A program made the translations under genes and the position numbers. From the NCBI GenBank assembly GCA_030867875.1, contig JAOWCC010000655.1, forward strand, positions 8,454,269-8,518,268: DNA of 64,000 nt. The letters are read 5' to 3'. The stretch is from Actinernus sp. WN-2022. Taxonomy: Eukaryota > Cnidaria > Anthozoa > Actiniaria > Actinernidae. Shown here piece after piece: positions 1-10,563 of the stretch (position 1 is the stretch's first letter; each line of letters opens with the position of its first letter). The notes under the pieces are model-generated. The model had not been told where the DNA came from. It was given only the letters and a program-made list of their open reading frames with translations, and ran no database searches.

Positions 1-51
1 AAATTAGTCTCACATAGTAGTAATTATTCGCTAGTAGCTTTTATAGATACA

Positions 52-187
52 TATAATTATATATATATATATATATACATTTATTTATTTCGTATTCTTT
101 TTTGAGGGCCACGAGTTTATCAGTTTTAACTGTCAAGTGTTTATACCTCGGTAAATAAAGTTGTTATTATTATTATTATTATTATTA
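52..187. repeat. Simple repeats: (AT)n and (ATT)n
   Basis: An (AT)n run lies near 52-77 and an (ATT)n run near 162-187. The ATT run follows the words AATAAAGTTGTT and abuts the 3' end of the minus-strand LINE that starts at about 200. Such runs are the usual 3' tails of CR1/L2-like retrotransposons in this window (compare 21091-21113 and 50965-50983), so it is probably a retrotransposon tail rather than an independent microsatellite. Confidence 0.7.
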
Positions 188-199
188 GAGGAACAACTG

Positions 200-1650
200 A
201 TCGTCTAATATTCTTTTTCGATTGATATAAGGGAGCTAAATTGAGCTAATAATTCGTTCCTCAAGTTGTTATATAAAGGGCATTTAACAAGAAAGTGCCT
301 TTCATCTTCAGTCTCATTGGGCACTGAAAACAAGTTATTTCTTCAGGTTTCTTATAACCACCTGAGTATCTGCCCTTTTCTATTTCTAGCGAATGATTGC
401 TTATTCGTAATCTAGTGAGGGCGTTTCTATACTTAATGTTCTTAACCTCTGATAAATAGCCTTCAAAAGAAAATGTGACTTTATAAAGGCGCGATATGTT
501 CTCAATTTATTCTTCTGGTTAGGGTCGCTCCTATTGTCGTTATGTAGATCCCCCAGCCAGTATCATTAATCCTTTGCTTATTTTTTAGTAGGTTCGAGGT
601 TAGGTGGACATCATTTAACTCTTGGTCCAACCAGATATTTCCAAAACCAATTTGGGTTAGCATGTCTTTGATTTTAGTGCTCCAAAAAGCTTTTTTGGTC
701 TCTCATTTCATGTCATAGTACATATCACGAGAGAGTTTGGGTGGGGCATCTGGGTGTGCTAGACTGGACCAAAATTTAATACATCTGAATTTTGCATCAT
801 TATGTAGTGCAAATCTCCCCAGTTCTGCTAGACAGGCAGCCGGGAGTTGCTAGCGTATTTTCCGACCCCAAGTAACATCTTACAAAACGTAATATGTACA
901 CCTTCTATTATATCATCGGTCCCCCAAACTTCGCTTCCATAGAGTAGAATTGGTTTTACTAGAGATTCAAAAAGCTTGATCGTAAGGCATGGATTATAAC
1001 TAAAAGAAGGACCCATCTCTTTCTTCAACTTAAAAAATGCTTTCAATGCCGACTTCTTTAGCTCTTGCTTAGCAATAGTAAAGTTGCCAGACGCACTAAA
1101 TGTAATACCAAGGTATTTAAAACACCCGACATTGTCAATCTTCTTATTATGATAATAAAAGGCATAATTATTCATTCGCTTTCCTGTATTATTAAAAATA
1201 TTTTTTTTGTTTTCTCTATATTAACTGCAAGACTATGTAAGTGCGAGTAATCCCCGAGCTTAGATAAAAGAGTTTGTAGATCCTTCGCATTCTTGCCTAC
1301 TAGTAGCAGGTCGTCGGCATATAGGAGACTATTTACATAAGTACCGTTAATTGAGATTAGATCATCAACATTGGTCTGTTTACGGAAGTCAGGGAGGTCA
1401 CTTAAAAACAGATTAAAAAGAGTAGGGCTGAGCATACAGCCTTGCTTCACTCCTGTGTGGCAATAACATGTTTTACTGAGTAATTAGGCCATCCATTTTA
1501 ACAGCTGAGCGGTCCTCATGATACATATATTTTATAATTGACAAAAAATGACCATCGACGCCAGTATTTTCTAGTTTTTCGAAAGGTTTTTGTCTAGGGA
1601 CACTGTTATCAAGACTTATATACCACAATAACTACGTCAACTACGTTTTC
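200..1650 (-). pseudogene. LINE (CR1/L2-like) reverse transcriptase remnant
   Basis: Minus-strand translation gives a non-LTR reverse transcriptase in pieces. The segment 1450-1172 has GVKQGCMLSPTLF followed by the catalytic YADD box (SLLYADDLLLVG). After a frameshift near 1175-1210 the frame resumes with CFKYLG and PILLYGSEVWG at 1175-828, the usual RT thumb region. Further broken frames down to about 200 give a C-terminal block ending ETEDERHFLVKCPLY, typical of the conserved tail of these ORF2 proteins. The 5' part with the endonuclease is missing and there are several frameshifts and stops, so this is a dead, 5'-truncated copy. The exact clade cannot be settled by eye. Confidence 0.85.
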
Positions 1651-1659
1651 ATGCATGTA

Positions 1660-2115
1660 AAAGATATCAGGCTATCTGGCAGTTGTTTCCAAATATGAGT
1701 TCCACTCGCTACAAGTTAAGGTAAGTTTTAAAACTTCCCGCCATTTTAGATCTTAATTAGTTAATTAGCTTGTTTATTCGGGAAGTTTTCTTTTAAAAGT
1801 TATCAATAGACGGCCCTTTTAGCCCACCTGACTTTTCCCTTGAGTAATGCGTTTTTGTTTTCCTGTATCCCAAGAGGAAATGTAACAATTTCTATAATTG
1901 GAAAACAAAGCAGTGAATCCTCTGGAGAACTATCACGTGGTCTGAAATGGGGCAACGAACAGGCAAGCTGAAAGGGTCTATTGAAAAAAGAACAAAGCAC
2001 GCGAGTCGACATGTTGGCTTCAGACAAGAAATACTAACAACTAATCATTCGAAGATTGACGAAGATTGTAGGTGGATTGGATCCCTTGTCGAGTTTCTTG
2101 TTGCACTCCTTGCGC
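1660..2115. repeat. Dispersed repeat block, copy 1 (copy 2 at 19.17-19.70 kb)
   Basis: About 450 bp shared almost base for base with 19172-19700, starting at AAAAGATATCAGG and running through the MITE at 1804-1983 into GACGAAGATTGTAGGTGGAT. Copy 2 contains about 115 bp more, between AGTCGA and CATGTTGGCTTC. No coding potential is visible beyond chance open frames. Confidence 0.8.
1804..1983. mobile_element. MITE family A, copy 1
   Basis: About 180 bp bounded by CAATAGAC and GTCTATTG. The right end contains TCACGTGGTCTGAAATGGGG and CAAGCTGAAAGGGTC; the left end is degraded relative to the copy at 23594, where the complementary TIR (CCCTTTCAGCTTGCC, GTTGCCCCATTTCA) is intact. No transposase is encoded. 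Copies are at 19321-19500 and 23594-23798. Confidence 0.75.
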
Positions 2116-3111
2116 GAATGACAATTGCAGCATTTACCGTAGCTACCAACACGAATTTTGTCGAAGAAAAGTGAAACGTGAATTGAATTGCATATAGCTT
2201 TTTGCATCACTATTCTCCACGTCCAATACATTACAGTAATAATTAATAAGAAGGAAATCACATGTATTCATAACCTTTTAAAAGTTGGAGGGGGGCGAAA
2301 TCGCCAGAGGGGGGCGAGGAGGGGGAATTGACTAGCGATATCGCCCTCCGAGGGGCGAATTTACCGGGGGTGGGGGACGAAATCGCTGCTACACCGGCAG
2401 TCTAAATTTAGATTAGACGGGTATAACCCATTTAGTCAAAGCAGTATTCAACAAGTTTTATTTAAACTAAAGGACCTGGCTTTGATCAGCTCCCATGGTT
2501 GTTTCAGGTCTCGTTAGCAATTCAGAGGTTTTTTTAATGATACCCCTAGACTTGCTCCAAGTCGACCTCGCTTAGTCACTGCGTAAGCGCGAGCGCGATA
2601 ATCGAAGCGAGAGGCGAGTTCGACGTGCTTCACTTGCAGGAAATTGAATCGGGGGATTATGTTTTGGCGTGAAAACACGTTTATGGGGCGGAGCTTATAT
2701 TTCACGCCTTTGACAAACTCTTTTATGGGTAAACTGAAATTGTAAATACCACATCTACGGTCGACTGTCTTGACACGTCAGCATACAATGCCTGAAGAAT
2801 TGACGCCTTGTGATTGGGCAAATCTTAGAACGTCATAAGCCACGCCTTCGGTTGAAAAATCAGCCGGTAAATTTGGCGCGCTGCAAGTGCGAAAAGTCCT
2901 TCGTGAGGGGGACTAAGAAGGACTTTGAGAAAGTCTATTATACCCCATAAGCACGGTTTATATGACAAGCATTTTGGGCACGACACTCACAACGTGCCAA
3001 AATATTTCGGCACGGTACCTACCATTTTTTGTGTAAATGGCAATGTTTCGGATACGCGTGCCCGAAAATCTATTGGTGTTGAGACTGTGAAAGGTAGTAT
3101 ATCGCTCCTCT
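2116..3111. other. No gene seen; G-rich stretch at 2285-2395
   Basis: No exon could be supported here. Positions 2285-2395 are strongly G-rich on the + strand, with several runs of four to six Gs and mirrored words GGGGCGAAATCGC and GCGATATCGCCC, so quadruplex or hairpin formation is possible. The rest is unique-looking intron sequence of the SUSD2-like gene. Confidence 0.5.
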
Positions 3112-3235
3112 TGTTAGGAATGTCGTGTCCAAGTTAGGAGTACCGTGTTCAAGTTAGGAGTGCAGTGTCCACGTTAGGAGTACCGTGTCCAAGTTAGGAG
3201 TGCTGTGCCCAAATTAGGAGTGCCGTGTCCCAAAT
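3112..3235 (+). repeat. 22-bp tandem array, about 5-6 copies
   Basis: Diverged copies of a 22-bp unit with core GTTAGGAGTRCCGTGTCCAA run head to tail with no spacers. The unit is not a multiple of three and has no open frame through it. It lies about 140 bp upstream of the VWD exon acceptor. Confidence 0.8.
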
Positions 3236-3371
3236 GTTCGTTGTGAAAACCGCGCTCAATTAATGGGTCTGACGAACTAGCTAGGCCAAACTGGTTACTG
3301 AGAAAAAGGTAGAAACTTACTTTCAACAGGATTTTTGACACCCTATTGATAAACTCGTGTTTGTATTACAG

Positions 3372-3583
3372 CTGTCGGTCTGGGTGACCCTCACATGATA
3401 ACATTAGATGGCGTTGAATATACCTTTAATGGCTATGGTGAGTACACGATGCTCAACGTCCTGCCCAGCGGATTTACTCTTCAAGGTAGAATGCAGCCAC
3501 TTGTAAAAGACGATGGTACCCAGATAAACGCGACAGTTTTTACCGCGTTTGCTATGAAGGAGAATGGATCCGATACTGTGCAA
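3372..3583 (+). CDS. SUSD2/mucin-4-like membrane protein, exon a (VWD domain start)
   Basis: This is the first exon in the window of a multi-exon gene coding for a SUSD2/MUC4-like cell-surface protein. It encodes GDPHMITLDGVEYTFNGYGE, the hallmark start of a von Willebrand type D domain of the AMOP-VWD-Sushi family, then a beta-rich stretch to SDTVQ. The exon begins after TTGTATTACAG in phase 1 and ends at CAA before gtacac in phase 0, which joins in frame to IQLNGRG at 21769. I place the end there because the open frame reads into a stop at 3599-3601 and the next exon needs phase 0. NIDO and AMOP exons expected upstream are not visible, so the 5' part lies left of the window or was missed. 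Function (adhesion or matrix-like surface protein) is inferred from family only. Confidence 0.85.
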
Positions 3584-4788
3584 GTACACTGTGTGAAATA
3601 AGTGGTGTCACTGAATACTCGGGGCCGTGATACGTCTTGCATACTTGAAGTATACGGGATTGGTACGCAACATGTCAGGATACTTGTAGTATCAGGAAAT
3701 ATCGGGTGCTGTATACTCAATGATATAAAGTGTCATGGAATATCACGATCTGGATACCTGTTACACGAAGTGTCAAGGGTGTCAGGGGCCATTATACTCC
3801 ACAATACCGAGTGTCACCGAATGTCAGATAACTGAAACTTAAGTCAAGGATATCAGGGATGTTACGGTATACTGCCAGATACCTTATATTTAAACAACTT
3901 GCGTGATTTGTTTTCCTGTGGCCACGGCCAGGGTCTGTAGTTTATTAATATCATCCTGACAGATATGACTGGAAGAATTGGTTCCTTCGTTATATCCAGT
4001 TTTCGTTATCTATAAACGAAAACTGGTCCTGATAACGACTTCCCAATTTTTTTTTTAAAAATATTCATTTTACCCGAGTTTTCGACTTGATCCGTTTATC
4101 AATGTAATACTGGCCATGAGCATCCGTTTACGGTGCAACACCCCCTAAGTACTCCAGTCCCTTTTACCCTCTCCCTCTCCGACGGTATCAAGTTATGCAT
4201 AATTGTTGGCAATTGTAGAAAGGTCGAGAAATAAAACAACAATAAACGGAAATGGATCTATTAGTAGCCGGTCAAAGTATTTAGGATGTAGTTACGAATT
4301 TAATTGTAAGAAAATATAGAAGCTATTCGAGAACACTTGGATGTTCATAACTGTCTCTACCCCCGACGAAAAATAACACATGTCACGTGACCAAGGTTTG
4401 CGCGGGCATTTCTTCGTTCGGTTGTTGAAGGTGGACATTGTTCTGTGCGTCGTTCGTTGTCCTTCGCTTCATTGTACTTCTCTTCTTGGAGGAAATACTC
4501 TAACAGGTTAGTGCCCCATGATATCGTCTACTACTATTTTATATTTTGTTGGTTTTATTCGAGCTTTTATCACGATTACAGGGCTGGTTTTAGTTCTAAC
4601 TGAATGTCCTCGAGGTCATCACGCATGCATGGCCGTTTTGTTTGCCTGTAGCTTTCAAAAGCTTCTACTTCTAGCACCACTTTATCCGTATTTAGTACAA
4701 ATGTAGCTTGCGTAATAACTATAATTACCAATTAAATCGATTGTATGCTTTAGGAATGGAACTCGAATTTGAAAGCCCAGAGCAGCTT
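3584..4788. other. Intron sequence; nothing recognised
   Basis: Start of an 18.2-kb intron. Positions 3600-3890 are unusually rich in short words such as GTGTCA, GATAC and GTATACT but show no fixed period. The remainder looks unique. Confidence 0.4.
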
Positions 4789-5325
4789 GTCTGTGCACAG
4801 GGAACCCAAGCTCTGTTTGTGTTTTAAATTATAAGGGTTTGTATGGGATTTTTAACGAGTATTTGGTTGTATTTGTTAAGCCAGAAATACTGAAATAAAA
4901 TCAATGAAAACTTACCTGAAGTCTTTATCTGTTCTTCATTGGGCTCTGTATGCAATTTCAGCGAATTCTGTTGAAATTTTATCCCTCGACCTCTCCAGCT
5001 AAGAAAGAAGGCAAGGGAGGACGCAACCGCCATTTCTCGATGCCAATCACTCGAACATCGCGCTCGAATTTGCATCCAAAATCAATGCCAACCGCAACTA
5101 GACCTCAAATAATGGCACAACAGTATCTATTCCAAGAGCCTCGTGCCGTCTAATTTCAACAATCCCCATTTCTCGAGCCTAAATCGAACACGATTTGAAA
5201 CAAATCCGCCCGTTGGGATCTGTGACTGACACTTGTTGCCAACACATAGCAACGGCAAATCGTCCCAAAGTTCACGGGCTCAGAATGATACATATACGTT
5301 ATTTTGAAAGCCGTCTTCAAGCAAA

Positions 5326-5402
5326 CGGCTCTATGGTACAGTGGTCTAGCGTTCGCGCGTTCGATCCAACGACCCGGAGTTCGAGTCCTACACCGTGCAC
5401 TG
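5326..5402 (+). repeat. tRNA-like segment in left arm of palindrome
   Basis: The sequence contains a box-A-like TGGTACAGTGGTCTAGCG and a box-B-like AGTTCGAGTCC at tRNA-like spacing, followed by an A/T run. The T-stem and anticodon stem do not pair properly (only one or two good pairs in the T-stem), so it is not a functional tRNA; it looks like a tRNA-derived SINE head or tRNA pseudogene trapped in the arm. Confidence 0.55.
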
Positions 5403-6723
5403 TAAAAAAAATTTTTTTTTACTTCTTTTTCTCCTTTCTCAGTTTTATTTAATCTTTTCCTCTATTTTAAACAATTAGAGCCGCCTTCTACCTGGAAAAC
5501 ATTGTTGTCTTTTGGCTCTCAAGCCTCGACCAGGAGCCCATTGCCTCAACTTTAAATAACTTTTCTGGTTAGTTTATTATCACAAGAGCTAGAAGGAAAG
5601 CTCGCTGCGTAGAAGAGAAAAGCTGGGATATCGGTTTCCTTTTATTCTTCGATTCGAGCCTGGTAAGTTTATAAGCAAATTAATGTATCAGTTATTTTTT
5701 TACGGGCTTTGGTTGATTCAAATATCGCAAGTAAAGTACCGTACGTTAATTTATTAAAACAGTTGTGTTCGATATTTTCACAGGACGCTCATGACCTCGA
5801 TTTAGTGCGATGATGAGAAAGATATCATAACGAATTCCCTCGTTACCTCGTAATTACATAAAATCCTGTGAAAGTATCGAACACAGTAGTTTTAATTAAC
5901 GTACATGCGATCATTGAACCCGCGGATTTAAATCACTCGAAAACCCTGTCATCAAAATTTAACCGAAGGCTACTTATAAACTTACCAGGCTCGAATCAAA
6001 GAATAAAAGGTTACAGATAACCTTTTCTTCCCAGCAGGCTTTCCTTCTAGCTCTTGTGGTCTCAACGTCGACAACATGTTCATAAAGTAACCGAACTTTA
6101 AAGTAACCGAACTTTGTTTTGAAAGTTTACAGTAGCATGGGTTTTCCCTAGCTTCGCTAGTTTCTAATTGGTCGGTATACACAATAGATGTCAGTCAGGT
6201 TATTTTGAGCACTGTTACCCAGGCCTTCCCGCGTAGCAAGGTAAAAGTATATTTTCACAGGATTTTATGTAATTACGAGGTAACGAGGGAATTCGTTATG
6301 ATATCTTTCTCATCATCGCACTAAATCGAGGTCATGAGCGTCCTGTGAAAATATCGAACACAACTGTTTTAATAAATTAACGTACGGTACTTTACTTGCG
6401 ATATTTGAATCAACCAAAGCCCGTAAAAAAATAACTGATACATTAATTTGCTTATAAACTTACCAGGCTCGAATCGAAGAATAAAAGGAAACCGATATCC
6501 CAGCTTTTCTCTTCTACGCAGCGAGCTTTCCTTCTAGCTCTTGTGATAATAAACTAACCAGAAAAGTTATTTAAAGTTGAGGCAATGGGCTCCTGGTCGA
6601 GGCTTGAGAGCCAAAAGACAACAATGTTTTCCAGGTAGAAGGCGGCTCTAATTGTTTAAAATAGAGGAAAAGATTAAATAAAACTGAGAAAGGAGAAAAA
6701 GAAGTAAAAAAAAATTTTTTTTA

Positions 6724-6800
6724 CAGTGCACGGTGTAGGACTCGAACTCCGGGTCGTTGGATCGAACGCGCGAACGCTAGACCACTGTACCATAGAGCCG
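6724..6800 (-). repeat. tRNA-like segment in right arm of palindrome
   Basis: Mirror copy of the tRNA-like segment at 5326-5402, carried on the minus strand by the right arm. Same defects in the stems. Confidence 0.55.
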
Positions 6801-7721
6801 TTTGCTTGAAGACGGCTTTCAAAATAACGTATATGTATCATTCTGAGCCCGTGAACTTTGGGACGATTTGCCGTTGCTATGTGTTGGCAACAAGTGTCAG
6901 TCACGGATCCCAACGGGCGGATTTGTTTCAAATCGTGTTCGATTTAGGCTCGAGAAATGGGGATTGTTGAAATTAGACGGCACGAGGCTCTTGGAATAGA
7001 TACTGTTGTGCCATTATTTGAGGTCTAGTTGCGGTTGGCATTGATTTTGGATGCAAATTCGAGCGCGATGTTCGAGTGATTGGCATCGAGAAATGGCGGT
7101 TGCGTCCTCCCTTGCCTTCTTTCTTAGCTGGAGAGGTCGAGGGATAAAATTTCAACAGAATTCGCTGAAATTGCATACAGAGCCCAATGAAGAACAGATA
7201 AAGACTTCAGGTAAGTTTTCATTGATTTTATTTCAGTATTTCTGGCTTAACAAATACAACCAAATACTCGTTAAAAATCCCATACAAACCCTTATAATTT
7301 AAAACACAAACAGAGCTTGGGTTCCCTGTGGTCTGTGGTGATTCAATAGTGATGAGAATTGCGCCCAAAGGCCAAAGTCAAACTGTAAAAAGCTATATTT
7401 TTGCTGGCTACAGGCGATTATTATGTACATGTATAACGATGTCGATGATCGCCAGCTACATGTACTTATGTAATTCTTAAAGTCAGAGTTGTAGCTTATT
7501 GCACAAAATACCGGCTGTTGTTCAGTTGTCCAACAACTAAAAACTTGATAACAGTCCTGTACTAGTGTGTTGAGTTTATACAATTTTGTATTACTTTTAA
7601 CAATTTTAATGACTACATGTACATGTACCCTCGTTTGCAGAATACCCCCTCCATTCAAAATATTAGTTAAAAACCACTAAATTATCCATTTTACATGTAG
7701 TTCAGGGCCTGGTTGTTCAAA

Positions 7722-7834
7722 GGGTGGATACCTTTATCCACCGATAAATCATTATCGAGTGGATAAGATAAACTAGTTTGGTTAATACATATCCACTGGA
7801 TAAGGATTTATCCACCCTTTGAACAACCATGCAG
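7722..7834. mobile_element. MITE with 20-bp class TIRs (GGTTGTTCAAAGGGTGGATA)
   Basis: About 113 bp beginning GGTTGTTCAAAGGGTGGATA and ending with the inverted form TATCCACCCTTTGAACAACC after a small mismatch. A further end of the same family occurs at 9013-9036, at the outer edge of the large foldback next door. No coding potential. Confidence 0.75.
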
Positions 7835-9050
7835 GCTCAGGTGTAGTAAGACTCATTCTAATGAGTGATTTGCAGTCGTAAATGGTTAGGGTTTTTATTG
7901 TGGGCTTAGGTTTTTAGAATGTTTGTATGAAACGTTTGAGAAATGAATTATTAGTGAATCATTGGAGGGGGTATTGTGTATCTACTCCAATAGAAGTTTA
8001 ATTTTATGGGGGGGGGGGGGGGGGAGAAATATGGTATAACAAGTAAGCCAATTAAGGGGCAACTGCAGAATACCCCACAACTGTAAGGTAATAATATCAA
8101 TGAAGCCAGTGGCTATGGTTATACATATTATTTCAGATGGCCCACCCTAAGTCATACTACCAAGTGGCTACCACCCCTACCAACCTACAAGTAAAACAAC
8201 AAATACCAGGAAGAGAAAATTAAGATATTCATGCGGCTAACAAGAAAATTACAGTGCGACTTCTGAAACCAAGGCCACTTTATTATAGCCAACAAGAACC
8301 AATCACAGTGCAGAGCGAAAATAAAGCTTTCCACCTTACAGTTATTAATTTTGATGTCTATTACTAGACAGTAGCATTTCGACTTGAGCTTTGATCTGAT
8401 AAAAGGTGAATATAGTCAACTACATGTAGTTCTGAAGTCAAAGTCTCTCAAATGAAGAAAATCGCATGAGTATGGTAGGATTTATCCTTTGGAAGCTTTA
8501 ATTTTGTCTTGCAATATCTTTAAGGTCTGCACACACGAAGGGGAAGTCCCAGGGACGAACCCCTTGTTGCGTACACACTAAGGGACAAGTCCCCTCGTGT
8601 GAACTAGGAAAAATCTTGTCATTTTGTCCCTGGGACTTGTCGCCTCAATTCAAGCCAGTTTGATTTGAAGGGACAAGTCCCAGGGACAAAAATGTTCCTA
8701 GTTCAGACGAGGGGAGAAGTCCCAGGGACTTGTCCCTTCGTGTGTAGCGACCTTTAGTTCTCGTTGTCTAATTGGCCCTATTCTGCAGTTGCCCCTTAAT
8801 TGGCTTACTTGTTATACCGTATTTCTCCCCCTCCCCCATAAAATTAAACCTCTATTGGAGAAGATGCAGAATACCCCCTCCAATGATTCACTAATAATTC
8901 ATTTCTCAAACTTTTCATACAAACATTCTAAAAACCTAAGCCCAAAATAAAAAAAACCTAACCATTTACGACTGCAAATCACTCATTAGAATGAGTCTTA
9001 ATACACCTGAGCCTGGTTGTTCAAAGGGTGGATAAATTTATCCCCCGCTA
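7795..9050. mobile_element. Foldback element, arms about 280 bp, carrying a nested MITE
   Basis: The stretch 7795-8078 is repeated in inverted orientation at about 8775-9050; shared words include CTCAGGTGTA, GACTGCAAATCACTCATTAG, CATTGGAGGGGGTATT and CAAGTAAGCCAATTAAGGGG. The left arm holds a G run at about 8009-8022. The central part contains the MITE at 8523-8753. No transposase. The inner arm edges end at CTGCAGAATA. Confidence 0.8.
8520..8756. mobile_element. MITE with TTA target duplication (Harbinger-like)
   Basis: Element 8523-8753 with ends AGGTCTGCACACACGAAGGG and CCCTTCGTGTGTAGCGACCT, flanked by TTA on both sides (8520-8522, 8754-8756). The interior repeats the palindromic word GTCCCAGGGAC and variants many times in both orientations. 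A 3-bp TTA duplication is typical of PIF/Harbinger MITEs; family is inferred from that alone. Confidence 0.8.
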
Positions 9051-9571
9051 ACTTTTCTAAGCAGGTATTGTGGCTACACAGATACATGGTGAGTGAGGGG
9101 TGGTCAGTTTTTACTCTGACTGCATAGCCATGGCTTCTTTGGCTATGCAGTGGTAACTAGATTTGTCTAGGATATTCTGTAGTTTAGCCAAAAGTAAGAA
9201 GAAAGGAGCATGGATGGTTTCAAATGTTGAGAATTGATGTACATGTACGTGGATTATGTCTCTGTGAATTCCAAATCTGCCTATCACCCACCCTGGGCTT
9301 TTGACATTTTGAACTTGTGGATGTGTGCAAGTGCAGCACGAAAATTGTTTTTTCACATGTACAACAACATGATATACAATCTCGTGACCCCTTATGTAAG
9401 TAATTCTATTATTAGAGATTAAATGTTTCCTACCAATTCTAACCCTTTCACTTCCAAATCCCAAGTTGCAGGGTTTCCTCAGAACTTAATATTAGACACA
9501 ACCTTTAATACATGTTGGTAAATTGTAAATGATAGCACCAGGATTTATTGACTAACAAATGCTTCTCAAAC
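9051..9571. other. No gene seen
   Basis: Intron sequence without recognised repeat; open frames here have no domain resemblance. Confidence 0.4.
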
Positions 9572-10130
9572 TACCCTGGATGCCAGGTTCTACTGCCCTA
9601 TCTAATCCAAAGTACTGCTAGTGAGGAGCTTAGTGATGAGAAGGCAAAGAGAACCTCTGGGCACCCCAAGTATGAATCTCACTTCCATGCCAGACTAATT
9701 ACATTTGATTGACACCTGAACAATATTTTTATAGCAATTGATTACATGTACAATGTATAAACCAGTTTTGCAATTCTCAATGGTTTATGAAAAGCCAGCA
9801 CTTTTAGGAGAGCCAAAATCAATTACACTTTCTCCCAAGAACTACAGCACTGCACAAAACAGGTCAGCTGGTTTAATTGCCATTCATTCGGTTTTCTGGA
9901 GTGGATTTAGGGAGCTAAGGGAACTCGTGAACTACAGCGACGCAATGGTTTCAGCAATATGCAACAAGTAAACAACGATGCCCTTGGAAACTGCTATGGC
10001 ATGATCCAATCGCATCACTTGTTAGAAATGAATTTGCTTTAGAGGGCCAGGGTCAAATTCTGACTCCCATGTACTTGTTTGCACTACCTTCTCAGCAGAG
10101 AGAGCAGTAGAACCTCTGGCATCCAGGGTA
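9572..10130. mobile_element. Short TIR element, relative of the ZAD-carrying element at 40.3 kb
   Basis: Starts TACCCTGGATGCCAG followed by GTTCTACTG and ends AGTAGAACCTCTGGCATCC then AGGGTA, an inverted pair of about 25 bp with TA at each end. The same end sequence with one word changed (TACCCTGGGTTCCAGAGG) bounds the element at 40304-41291, so they are one TIR family. No coding potential was recognised inside. Confidence 0.7.
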
Positions 10131-10421
10131 CTCTTGAGAATATCCAAGCTGTACATGTAAATTCAATCAGTTGTGGATGTCTGATAATAGGTTTTACAGT
10201 GCAGCCTGGAAGTATGTTAACACATTTTGTGTGTAACGTGCGCGAAATGCCGTGCAACTAGAATTAGACTAGAGTAAGTAGAATCTTCAGCTACATGTAA
10301 AAACTTCCACAAAGATTTACAACAATTTTTTCTAAATGTTTTTCAAAATAAGCTTGTAGCAAGGAACCAAAGTGCTATGTTAATGTATAAAAATGGTCAG
10401 GCAGCGTTTTAGTCATATCAT

Positions 10422-10563
10422 AATTGAAGGGCTGTGTGCAAAAGGGCATAAGTGATTCTTGATCACGTTCTAAATTCTCCCTTTGAAAACAAATAAATTG
10501 AAGGAGAATTTAGAATGTGATCAAGAGTCACTTACACCCTTTTTGCACACAGTTCTTCAATTG
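10422..10563. mobile_element. Foldback MITE, about 142 bp
   Basis: Near-perfect inverted repeat: AATTGAAGGGCTGTGTGCAA on the left, mirrored by TTGCACACAGTTCTTCAATT on the right, with further pairing of TGATCACGTTCTAAATTCTCC around a short A/T-rich loop. Confidence 0.8.

Larger units (their letters stand above)
4789..7337. mobile_element. 2.5-kb palindromic (foldback) DNA transposon with 7-bp TSD
   Basis: Arms 4796-5873 and 6253-7330 are inverted copies of 1078 bp around a 379-bp spacer, with no indel (every paired position sums to 12126) and only rare substitutions, for example 5221 against its partner in the right arm. The ends are CACAGGGAACCC and GGGTTCCCTGTG. A perfect 7-bp direct repeat GTCTGTG flanks the element at 4789-4795 and 7331-7337, as expected for a target-site duplication. 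No transposase was found; open frames of 60-85 codons occur as mirrored pairs and are symmetric by construction. Known precedent: Galileo/foldback elements of the P superfamily have long TIRs and 7-bp duplications. The superfamily here is inference. It lies in a SUSD2-like gene intron and near-identity of the arms implies recent insertion or arm conversion. Confidence 0.9.

Noticed and set aside
3112..3235. CRISPR-like array
   Set aside because: Units are contiguous without unique spacers, and the genome is eukaryotic. The same holds for the 61-bp and 20-bp arrays.
3602..3835. 77-codon ORF directly after the VWD exon
   Set aside because: It is within the intron by phase analysis and consists of low-complexity GTGTCA/GATAC words.
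5326..5402. Functional tRNA gene
   Set aside because: Box A and box B words are present but the T-stem and anticodon stem do not pair and the acceptor stem is absent.
4824..7302. Mirrored pairs of 67-85 codon ORFs in the palindrome
   Set aside because: They are identical because the arms are inverted copies; no domain, and one overlaps the tRNA-like segment.
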